Source of the DNA: an uncultured Ignavibacteriales bacterium
Lineage (GTDB): Bacteria; Bacteroidota; Ignavibacteria; Ignavibacteriales; Melioribacteraceae
Assembly (NCBI GenBank): GCA_947311785.1
Contig: CAMZLW010000073.1
Span: 1 to 37,495 of the forward strand
Direction of reading: 5' to 3'
DNA: 37,495 nt
The notes under the pieces are model-generated. The model did no database searches and was not told the DNA's origin. It saw only the letters and a program-made list of their open reading frames with translations. The position numbers and the translations under genes are program-made. Of this stretch, positions 1 to 9,000 are shown piece by piece (within the stretch, counting starts at the first letter, position 1; every line of letters begins with the position of its first letter).

Positions 1-102
1 ATGATGAGTATTGATGTTGTCGAATTCGATCTATAAATTTTTCTGTTAGTCTGTAGTCCTCTTTTTTGAAAATTTATTGCTGACTTTTTGGAGGGAACTC
101 AT

Positions 103-393
103 ATGTTTAATAATATAAATCTATATTTGGTTGGTGGATTAAATGTTCACGAAAATTTTGGAGAGGGACATAATTTTGTAACGGTTTATAGCAATACTTT
201 TATTCTTCCTACTATTTCGGTTGGCTATCAAATAAGTAAAACTTTAGGCGTTTTAATTAGCTATTATAATCCAATTGAAAAGTATAAACTTTTTGAAGAA
301 GCAACGTTGGACGAAGGGGGAATGGATAATCTTCAAATATACACCGGAAATTTAATAGGTGTTATTGCCATAGGGGTTGATTGGACTTTCTAA
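103..393 (+). CDS. Outer-membrane beta-barrel C-terminal fragment (hypothetical)
   Basis: A 96-aa reading frame of alternating hydrophobic and polar residues, with strand-like segments such as NINLYLVGGLNV and PTISVGYQI. It ends in WTF; a terminal aromatic residue is usual for outer-membrane barrels. It has no signal peptide, so it cannot be a complete exported porin. The frame is open upstream only to a TGA at 67-69, with another in-frame TAA at 34-36. A GGAGGG at 90-95 stands seven bases before the ATG at 103, so this start is chosen over the TTG at 88. It is most likely the tail of a decayed or frameshifted barrel gene, though a small free-standing protein cannot be excluded. Function is unknown. 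Confidence 0.45.
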   Translation: MFNNINLYLVGGLNVHENFGEGHNFVTVYSNTFILPTISVGYQISKTLGVLISYYNPIEKYKLFEEATLDEGGMDNLQIYTGNLIGVIAIGVDWTF

Positions 394-402
394 TAATAGA
401 AT

Positions 403-424
403 CCTTTGTATAATTCCCCAAAGG
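403..424. terminator. Weak hairpin between convergent genes
   Basis: CCTTTG (403-408) pairs with CAAAGG (419-424) across a 10-base loop, in the gap between the plus-strand fragment ending at 393 and the minus-strand gene ending at 477. Neither side carries a convincing T tract, although a run of eight T lies near 451-458. It could act as a weak bidirectional terminator. Confidence 0.25.
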
Positions 425-476
425 TTGTGTTATGTTATATGTTTACTCGGATTTTTTTTAGTATTATTAAGCCAAA

Positions 477-3400
477 CTAAAAATCTACACCAATTGAGAA
501 ATAATATTTGGGTTTCGAAAATCCATGAAAGTCGTATGCCCAAGCTACATCAAAACGGAGTAAGAAAAAGAGGATATAAGACCTTGCACCAAAGCCAGTT
601 CCAACCAGCATCCCTTTAGAATAGTCGTCATATTTTTGTTGGAAATTTATTTCTAGTTCTTCGTTCTTTGTCCATGCTGTACCAACATCAACAAATGCAG
701 TTCCAATAACATTTTGGAAAAATATAGGAATTATTGGTCCGGCAAGTAAATACCTAATTATTGGCATTCTTAATTCCAAATTTATAAGCATATATTTTGT
801 TCCAATTTGCTGAGCATAATTGTAACCACGCAGAGGCATTGCTGGGGATAGGAATGCAAAATCGGAAGCATTTTCGATAGGCACAGAGCCAGTTGTAAAA
901 GTTCTGTTAATCCAATTATCTGTTCCGCCAAGCATAAAGCGTTGAGGATTATGCCCACCAGAGTATCCACCAGAAAATCGGAAAACAACGGAATTATCGT
1001 ACATAAATCTTATATATTTTCTATAATCCCAAGTAACCGAGTAGAAACTTTTACGTGGATCGTCAAAGCCAAGATTTCCAAAAATTGTGGCTTTGTATCT
1101 TGTGCCTTGAATAGGGGAGTAGTAACCCCACATTGTGTTATCGTGAACAAAACTTACCGAAGGAATTGAGTAAAATATTTTTTCCATTGGCTCTGCAAAA
1201 TTTTCTAAATTTTCGGAGGAAGTTAAAATTTCACTTAGTGCCACATCAAATCGGTTAAATTTGCTAATAGGAAAACTTGCAGAAACAGTTCCGCCATAAT
1301 TTCTAAAACGGAAAAGATTGTAATAAGGTCCACGGTTTAAATAAACAAAACGTGCAGTGTGAAAAGCCTCAACGCCAATGTTTACTCTTTTTGCAAGATA
1401 GTAATACGAAAGTCCGTAATCGCTATTTTTTAAATCAACTTGAAACCCTGTAACTCCAATTAAACGATGGTTGCCAAGCATATCGCTAAAGGATAGAACA
1501 GTTGTTCCAACCAAGCCATACATTGTGCTGTAGCCAGCATTGGCATATATTAAATCGGGAGTGAAATTTACTTTGTATCTGTTAACGAGATAGTTGCCAT
1601 TTTTATCAAGTTTCTGAGTAAATAATTTTTCTCTCTCTTCTTCTTCGTCGTCATCGTCTTTTGGCTCATACGTATCTGTATTTGGTGAAAAAACATAATT
1701 ACTGTAATCTTTTTTATCGGTTGTATCTTGCACCTCTTCTTCGTCGGTTTCGTCTTGTACTAAGTTTCCAGTAAAAATAAAGTTTCGTTTTTTAGGCTTT
1801 TCCTCTTTTTTATCATCAGTAAATAAAACTTTTGTTTCTTTGGGTTTTTTAGAAGTATCTCGTTTTATAGAGCCACCCAAGAATGCTACTTCTTCGGTAG
1901 AAAATTCATTTTTATTAGCTATTACACTTGCCATAAAATCGGTTAATTGAAGTGAATCAATTTCAATATCCAAGTCGAAAGGATTATCTATTTGGAAAAT
2001 ATTGTAGCCACGCTTGAAAAGAGTGGTATAAACAAGCTTCATTCCATCTTTTGAAAGTGAAAGTTGTTCAAGCTGATTTAACGAATTTGTAATTGGCTTT
2101 GCATTATTGCTAGCAATAAAATTTGTATCGTTTGTGGTATTATTTATTGCCATTTTATAAATGTTGAAAATTCCGTTTTTATCAGAAATGAACAAAATTT
2201 CGTTTCCATTTGGCGAAACAACTGCCGATTTTTCGTCGCTATTTTCCCAATTTGTTAATCGTGTAATTTTATTTGTGTTTAAATTGGTTTGATATAAATC
2301 AACTTGTTCATAATTAAACTCGTATAAATTAAAATTTTGGGGTAGCATAAACGGAGTTAAATATTTACCTCTGTCAGAAGAGAAAAATATGTTTCTGCTA
2401 TTTGGACCCCACGATGGATGCGAATCTGTGAAGATATCGTTTGTAATATTAGTAACTTTTTTTGTGTCAAAATTGTAAACATAAATATCCGATTGCTTTG
2501 CATTGTGGGCATTGAAAGCAATTTTATTTCCGTCTGGCGACCAGCTTACAGACTCAATTCCTCTAAAACTAAATGGTAAACTTCTGTATTCCTTAGTTTC
2601 AACATTTATAATTGTTATAACATCGTTCCCACCTTTTTTTAGTGCAAGAGCAATGTGCTTATTATCGGGCGACCAAGTTAATATTGGATGAAGAACATTA
2701 AGTTCCTCAAAATCGAATGTTGTTCCGCTACTTACAACTTTATCAATCTTTTCTTTATCGTGGATATCTCTAACATAAACATCTAAATAAATATCTCTAT
2801 CGGAAACAAAAGCTATTTTATCGCCAATAGGTGAAATTGTAGGGCTAGTATTGTAGAACCCCATTGTTTTTTTTGTTTCGGTTAATCTTTTGGAAAACTC
2901 ATCTGGCTCTTCGCGTGTTGCTATATCTGGCCAATAGTGAACTTTAATATCTTTCTTCCACTTATCACTTAGCTCTTCTAAAGATAGCCCAAGTGTAGCT
3001 TTTAAGCCAGGCTCAAAGCGACCAAGGTCATTTATTTTTCTAAGAAGTTCTCCAACTTTTTCTCTTCCGTATTTGTCGGCAATATATTTGAAAACCGATT
3101 GCCCACCACGGTATCCAAAATAACCACTTAGCTGCTGGATATCTGGAAGAAAATCATTTATAATTGCATTTCTAATAAACATGTCGGAATTAGTTTCCCA
3201 ATTGCTCGATAAGTATTCTGCCATGCCTTCGTGAAACCAGTGGGGTAGCTGCAACGTAATACCTCGTGAAACAATATTTTGAACTGTTCCACCATAAAGC
3301 ATATCGCGCATTACTGCATGCACTAACTCGTGATGAATTACGTGTCTGTATTTTTTATAATCTCCTTCAAAAGGGAATACAACACGATTTTTAAATGGCT

Positions 3401-3728
3401 CAGTAAAACCTCCGGTGCCTTGCCCAAGATATCCATCAGTTGTGTTTGTTTCTTGAAACTCGTTGTGCGAATTATAAATAATTAAAGAAATTCTGTTGTT
3501 AATTTGGTATTTCAATCTTTCTTGAATATCAGCCAAAGCATCTTCTGCGGCTGCGGCTGCAAACTCGGCATTTACATTTCCACCATCCGAAAAGTAAACA
3601 TCAAAATGTTTTGTTTGGATGTATAGCCAGTCGTACTCTTTGTACTGAACTTTATTTTGCCCAAATTGAGCAAAAATTGGTTGCACAAAAATTAAAATTA
3701 GTAATATGTATTTTTGTAGTTGGTTCAT
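477..3728 (-). CDS. HExxH peptidase / TolB-like propeller / Omp85-like barrel fusion
   Basis: 1083 aa from the ATG at 3728, chosen because it begins directly with a signal peptide (MNQLQKYILLILIFVQPIFAQ). The upstream ATG at 3761 lies inside a repeat. Residues 25-270 resemble peptidase MA-like gluzincins, with HELVH at about 133-137 and a candidate third ligand in HEGMAEY (E about 167). Residues 290-640 carry repeated PD40/TolB-type blades (for example SWSPDGNKIAFN, SPNGNEILFISDKNG). A charged linker with a run of Asp and Glu follows. The last 350 residues look like an Omp85 barrel, with LRGY at about 966-969 (bases 822-833) matching the family's conserved (V/L)RG(F/Y) motif, and a C-terminal Phe. 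No POTRA domains are visible. Probable site: outer membrane with a periplasmic protease-propeller module. The substrate is unknown. It lies downstream of rnr and tamB on the same strand. Confidence 0.8.
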   Translation of the reverse strand: MNQLQKYILLILIFVQPIFAQFGQNKVQYKEYDWLYIQTKHFDVYFSDGGNVNAEFAAAAAEDALADIQERLKYQINNRISLIIYNSHNEFQETNTTDGYLGQGTGGFTEPFKNRVVFPFEGDYKKYRHVIHHELVHAVMRDMLYGGTVQNIVSRGITLQLPHWFHEGMAEYLSSNWETNSDMFIRNAIINDFLPDIQQLSGYFGYRGGQSVFKYIADKYGREKVGELLRKINDLGRFEPGLKATLGLSLEELSDKWKKDIKVHYWPDIATREEPDEFSKRLTETKKTMGFYNTSPTISPIGDKIAFVSDRDIYLDVYVRDIHDKEKIDKVVSSGTTFDFEELNVLHPILTWSPDNKHIALALKKGGNDVITIINVETKEYRSLPFSFRGIESVSWSPDGNKIAFNAHNAKQSDIYVYNFDTKKVTNITNDIFTDSHPSWGPNSRNIFFSSDRGKYLTPFMLPQNFNLYEFNYEQVDLYQTNLNTNKITRLTNWENSDEKSAVVSPNGNEILFISDKNGIFNIYKMAINNTTNDTNFIASNNAKPITNSLNQLEQLSLSKDGMKLVYTTLFKRGYNIFQIDNPFDLDIEIDSLQLTDFMASVIANKNEFSTEEVAFLGGSIKRDTSKKPKETKVLFTDDKKEEKPKKRNFIFTGNLVQDETDEEEVQDTTDKKDYSNYVFSPNTDTYEPKDDDDEEEEREKLFTQKLDKNGNYLVNRYKVNFTPDLIYANAGYSTMYGLVGTTVLSFSDMLGNHRLIGVTGFQVDLKNSDYGLSYYYLAKRVNIGVEAFHTARFVYLNRGPYYNLFRFRNYGGTVSASFPISKFNRFDVALSEILTSSENLENFAEPMEKIFYSIPSVSFVHDNTMWGYYSPIQGTRYKATIFGNLGFDDPRKSFYSVTWDYRKYIRFMYDNSVVFRFSGGYSGGHNPQRFMLGGTDNWINRTFTTGSVPIENASDFAFLSPAMPLRGYNYAQQIGTKYMLINLELRMPIIRYLLAGPIIPIFFQNVIGTAFVDVGTAWTKNEELEINFQQKYDDYSKGMLVGTGFGARSYILFFLLRFDVAWAYDFHGFSKPKYYFSIGVDF

Positions 3729-3751
3729 ATTTTTATAATTATATTTAACGT

Positions 3752-3860
3752 TGTCATTCATGCCCCATGTTTTTTATGGGGAATGTTTTTATCGGAAATC
3801 TTTAACTACATAAGATTCCCCCCAAATGGGCATGCTACGTAAGAGCATCGCAGAATGACA
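3752..3860. repeat. Structured intergenic repeat with 8-bp inverted ends (copy A)
   Basis: The element is bounded by TGTCATTC (3752-3759) and its reverse complement GAATGACA (3853-3860). Inside are several nested stem-loops: CCCCAT/ATGGGG (3763-3781), GGGGAAT with ATTCCCC (3778-3784, 3815-3821), AATCTT/AAGATT (3797-3817) and ATGCT/AGCAT (3832-3848). It fills the gap between rnr and the protease-barrel gene and covers the upstream ATG of the latter. It shares the words GCAGAATG, GCATGCT...AGCATC and GTCATTC with a second element at 25923-25998. It looks like a REP- or MITE-like element; function and mobility are not shown. Confidence 0.5.
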
Positions 3861-3883
3861 TCCTTTTTTAAAACTGTTTTAAA

Positions 3884-5980
3884 TTAGTCAACAATTAAAA
3901 AATCCACTTCTCTTTTTTCTTCATCAACTCTTATTAGTTTTACAGTAACTTTATCTCCAAGTCTGAAAACTCTTTTAGTTCTTCTTCCAATAAGGGAATA
4001 ATTTTTTTCATCAAATTCATAATAGTCATCATCCAAATCGCTCATACGCACTAAGCCTTCTGCAAGATTTTCGTTCACTTCAATGAAGATACCAAAATTT
4101 GTAACTCCAGAAATTATTCCTTCAAAATCGTCTCCGAGCTTATCTTTCAAGAACTCCATCTGTTTTAATTCAACTGAAAGTCTTTCAGCAGAAACAGCAC
4201 TTTTTTCTTGTAGAGACGAGTGTTCACAAATTTCATTTAATTCAACCAAAGAATATAAATGATTATTGTTATTTTCAAGGTAATTATAAGTCAACAAATG
4301 GACAATCAAATCGGGGAATCGTCTAATTGGGGAAGTAAAATGCGAGTAGTTAGGAAACCCCAATCCGTAATGCCCAATATTCTTGGGCGAATAAACAGCC
4401 TTAGCCATTGTGCGTATTGCAATTTCGTTTAATACTGCCTCTTCGCTTGTTCCTTCGGCTTCGGTTAAAAGTAGCTGAAATTCTTTTGATAAATTTTTGC
4501 TTGTGCTGTTAAATTTGTATCCAAGTGATTTTACAAATTGAACAAACTCAAAAAGCTTAGTCTCATCGGGCTTATCGTGAATGCGGTAAACAAATGGACG
4601 AGCATTTTTTTTATCACCTTTATTAAAATGACCAGCCACAACTCTGTTGGCAAGTAACATTAATTCTTCAATTAGTTGATTACTCTCTTTCATTGTTTTT
4701 ATATTTATTGCTAAAGGCTTGCCGTTTTTATCCAACTCAAATTTAATTTCTGGACGTGTAAAATTAATGCTTCCTTTTCTGTTGCGTTCACTTCGTAAAT
4801 GCTTTGCAATTTTATTTAGCTTAGTTATTTCGCTTAGATAATCACCTTTGTTATTTTCAATAATCTCTTGAACTTCTTCGTAAGTAAATCTTCGTTTGCT
4901 GTTGATAATTGTTTTTTTTATTTGATAATTCACAACTTTTATATTTGAATCGAACTCAAGAATAACCGAGTAGGCGAGCCTATCTTTATTGGGAACAAGT
5001 GAGCATAAATTGTTCGAGAGTTTTTCTGGAAGCATTGGTATTACTTTGCCAACAAGATAGACCGATGTAGAGCGTTTCATAGCTTCTTCGTAAACTTTGC
5101 TATTGTGTGTAACGTAATGGCTTACATCTGCAATGTGAATGCCCACAGAGAGGTTTCCATTTTCTAACTTTTTAACAGAGACAGCATCATCAAAATCTTT
5201 TGCATCGGCAGGATCAATTGTAAAAATATCATCTGCTCTTAAATCCAAACGTTTTGCAATTTCTTCGTCAGCAATTTTGGATGAGATATTATCTACTTCT
5301 TTTTCAACTTGAGTAGGGAAGTCAACAGTAAATTCAAACTCCTTTGCAATAGATGCAACTTCAGCATTAAACGATCCAGCTGCACCAAAGTTAGTTGCAA
5401 CAACGCCCTCGGGGTGTGATGAGCGGTTCGATATCATAATATCGGCAACCTCAACTAAGTCGCCAACTTTAGCACCATTTAGGTCTTCGTCGTTAATAAA
5501 AATAATCCGTTGAATTGATTTATCTTTTGGCTCAACAAAAAACAATTTTTTCCGTTTTATAAGAGTTCCAACAATTATATCGTTTTTACGTTCAATTACT
5601 TTTACAACTTCACCCTCAAGGTTTTTCCCTTTTTTATTTGGAAGTAGTTTTACCTCAACTGTATCACCATTAAATGCTAATCCAAAATATTTTTCTGGAA
5701 TAAAAACATCGTTTAATTTTGATTTTTTAAGAATCACAAATGCGTAAGTACCTTCTTTTGATAGTTGAAAAACTCCAACCAGTTTTTTTTGAGAGCTTTT
5801 AACCTTCTCAATTCTTTTCCCTTTGCGAACAAGAAAATCGTCTTTTGTTAAAAAATAAATTGCTTCTTTTAGCTCAGCATATTTTTTTGCTGTGTTGGCA
5901 TTTAATTTTCGTGCTAACTCTTTAACCTTTAATTTAGCATGTGGTTGCTTTTGGAAAAATTGTTTTACTTTAGTTTTCAT
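3884..5980 (-). CDS. rnr: Ribonuclease R
   Basis: 698 aa, the usual RNase R/VacB length range. This is a processive 3'-5' exoribonuclease that degrades structured RNA in the cytoplasm. Order of domains: an N-terminal winged-helix-like region (1-60), cold-shock OB folds (about 65-200), the RNB catalytic domain from about 245 and a C-terminal S1 domain (about 620-698, containing GVTNFGIFIEV). The catalytic aspartate cluster is visible as TIDPADAKDFDDAVSV (D256, D262, D264, D265), followed by GIHIADVSHYV. The ATG at 5980 is the only sensible start. It follows tamB by 57 bases on the same strand and may be co-transcribed with it. All key residues are present and nothing suggests decay. Confidence 0.95.
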   Translation of the reverse strand: MKTKVKQFFQKQPHAKLKVKELARKLNANTAKKYAELKEAIYFLTKDDFLVRKGKRIEKVKSSQKKLVGVFQLSKEGTYAFVILKKSKLNDVFIPEKYFGLAFNGDTVEVKLLPNKKGKNLEGEVVKVIERKNDIIVGTLIKRKKLFFVEPKDKSIQRIIFINDEDLNGAKVGDLVEVADIMISNRSSHPEGVVATNFGAAGSFNAEVASIAKEFEFTVDFPTQVEKEVDNISSKIADEEIAKRLDLRADDIFTIDPADAKDFDDAVSVKKLENGNLSVGIHIADVSHYVTHNSKVYEEAMKRSTSVYLVGKVIPMLPEKLSNNLCSLVPNKDRLAYSVILEFDSNIKVVNYQIKKTIINSKRRFTYEEVQEIIENNKGDYLSEITKLNKIAKHLRSERNRKGSINFTRPEIKFELDKNGKPLAINIKTMKESNQLIEELMLLANRVVAGHFNKGDKKNARPFVYRIHDKPDETKLFEFVQFVKSLGYKFNSTSKNLSKEFQLLLTEAEGTSEEAVLNEIAIRTMAKAVYSPKNIGHYGLGFPNYSHFTSPIRRFPDLIVHLLTYNYLENNNNHLYSLVELNEICEHSSLQEKSAVSAERLSVELKQMEFLKDKLGDDFEGIISGVTNFGIFIEVNENLAEGLVRMSDLDDDYYEFDEKNYSLIGRRTKRVFRLGDKVTVKLIRVDEEKREVDFLIVD

Positions 5981-6037
5981 AATATTTCTTAATTTATTTA
6001 ATTATTTCTTTTTTATTTAAAAGAGTTATATAAAATT

Positions 6038-9000
6038 TCAAAAAGAAAATTTATACATTACTCCAAATTCATTTACTTTTTGCGTGTTGTTATACGATGA
6101 AGAAATAATGGGGTCTTTTCTTTCAATTCTCATAATAAATCGCGGGCTAAACAGATACTCAATTTTACCATTTGCTTGGCTCCAATCTACCATTTCGGAA
6201 CTTCCGCCAAAAGTATATCTAAATTCCATTACTCTACCAGAAACGTTGTAGCGAGTCTCTTTTCCTGTTTGATTAATATTTACATTGTTTATAATATTAC
6301 CAAGCCGTGCATTAAGAAACGAAGTTGCCACCGAGCCAAGCATTGAGTATCCAGCAGATTTTGCAATATTAGCACTTTCAGAATCTTTGCTAAAAGTTCC
6401 AAAAAGAAGAAAATACATTGCATCAAGATTTGTGTACTGCGAACTTGGTACGTTGTAATCAATATTTTGAGCACCCGAATATACTTTCATATCCAAAGGC
6501 TTTTCTCCAGATGCCATATTGGTTAATAGTGAATTTACCGAGTCATCAATTTTTATTTTTACAGCAGTCTTAACTGGTTCTGCCTCATCATCCCTTGGGT
6601 TTATGTAGTCAGAAATATATGTTGCAGTTATATTAATAATAGGATTTGTTATATCGGATGTAAATTTAAGGCTACCTTCTGTTGAAAATGTTTTGTAAAA
6701 AGTAAACATCGAACTGGGTAAAATATCAAATTGACCTTGACTGGTAAACTGGTTATTGATGTTTTGTATTTTAAGTTCGCCCGTAAAATCGGCAAGTAGT
6801 TTTTGATTTAATGCTTTCGATAATACCACCGATAGTTTTGAAATATTTGGAGACATAATTTTTATATCTAAATCAAAATCTGCTGGAATAGTGCTTGAGT
6901 CTGCACTCTCTTTTTTAATTAACATTGCGGATAGTAATCTTGCATGTTTAGCCTGTTGTAGTTCGGATGCAGTTGAATCGTTTATAAATATATATTTAAA
7001 GTCGGAGTTAGAGACAGAATAGCTGGATGATTTAGGAATAAAATTTAGACTTAACTCCTCAAGAATTATACTGCCGCTAAAACTCGATTTCTTGTTTTTA
7101 TATATATAATTCCAGGGAGTTCCAGATTTTAGTTGCAAATCGCCATAGAAATTTTGTAGCGTTGCTTTAGAGTAAGGGGATAACACGGCTAACTTGCCAT
7201 TCATTATTATGTTTGCAGAGTTCATTGAAAAGCCATCTAAAATTATTCCGCCCGAAAGAGTAAGCTTACCAGGGAATTGTGTTTTACCATTATTTTTGAT
7301 AAACGAGTTTTCAATTTTAATGTTTTTTTTATCAAACACTAAATTGAAATTTGTAATGTAATCTAAGTTAGAAATGCTGGAGGTAAATTTTATGTTTTCC
7401 GTTGATAAATATCCTGCCAAATTAAAATCGTTCAACTTACCACTTACAGAAATTTCAGAATTAACAATTCCTTGAGGATTTTGTATTGTAGGAATTAGAT
7501 TCCCGAACGAGGCAAGATTAAAATTATTTGTATTCAATTTGAGGGCTAAGTCTTTAGTAGAATCTGTGCTAATAGAATCTTCCAAATCCAAATTAAATGG
7601 GATGTTACCCACAAGTGTTAAAAACTTTTTCCCCTCACTATTAAGTGAATCTAAAAACTCAATATTTGTATTAATGTTTTTATTATTATAATTAATTTTA
7701 CCAAAAAGAGAACCGATATAATTATTTTTAATTAGAAAATTTTTAACAGAAAAATCGATATTATAAATTGGCTTTGTGATAGTTCCTCTAACTTTAGCAT
7801 TTAAATTTATATTTGATTTTGCATTTTGCGAATCAAAAAACTTATCTGCAATAATAGCCCCATCAACATTGGTTAAAGCTAAATCGAAGTTCTGTTCACT
7901 CTTGTTTAGTATAGAGCCATCCAGACTAAGTTTAGAATTACCATTAAACAGATTAAAGTTTTTAATATCAAATTTTGATTTTGTATTAGTTATAAAAATG
8001 GAATCTCTGTTTTGCCAACTATAGTCTTTGTACGAAAAAAACAAGTTGGAAATATTAAGAACTTCGCTCGAATCGGAAAATCCAAAATAACCTTCAAGCC
8101 CTGTATCAAACTCATCATCGATATTTGCTTCAACATTCAGGAACGCTTTGCTTTGGTTAAATATCAAATCGGCTTTTATATTATTAATATTTAAGTTAGA
8201 AACCATCTCTTCCGAGTTTAATGAAAATGTACTAAAAATATTATCGAAGGAATATTTATTGTTATCTGCGCCAACATCAAAGTTACTTTTAACCCCCGAA
8301 ATATAGAAAACCTCTTTGCCTTTAAAGAGAAAAAGCCAATCTAAATCAAGCGTAGTGCTAACTGTAAAGTTATCTAAATCATTTTCCACATAGCCATAAC
8401 CACTACCAGAAATTTCAACTTTATCTCTATTTAAAAGAGCGGCTATCAATTTGAAATCTTTAAAGTTAAAATCGTAATCTAAATAAATATCTTTTTGCGA
8501 ATATTTTCTATCTCTAAGTAATATATCTAAAGTATTGGAAGTATCAGCAGAAAACTTTACAGGATTTATTTCGTTAAGTTTTTGAGTTACAGCATAGCTA
8601 AGTTTTTTTGTTTGGTAGCTAAGTAAATTAAAAGTTTCATCAAGTAAAAAATCACCAGTTATGTTAAAATCTAGTATGTCGGATTTTAAGCTTATTAAAC
8701 GTGTGTTGTCAAGTTTGGATAAATCTATTTGAAAATTAATACTGTCAAATTTGTTTGAGCCAATTACCGAATTTGTAAAATCCATTTTGAAATCACCGAT
8801 GGTTTTATCTAAATCTAAAGATTGTCCGTTTGCATCAAACGTAAAGTTAAGAGATGAACTTAAAGTTGAATCGCCAGTGTAGTAGAGCAAATTTAAGTTT
8901 CTGAATTTCCCTTTAAGATTATAAAGAGGCTTTTCGGTAATGGCTAAATCTAATTTCCCATTTATTTCGGTTTGCATACTATCAAGATTAGAAAAAATTT

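Noticed and set aside
3729-3761. Upstream ATG extending the protease-barrel protein by 11 residues
   Set aside because: It lies inside the structured repeat and would place a polar extension before a normal signal peptide.
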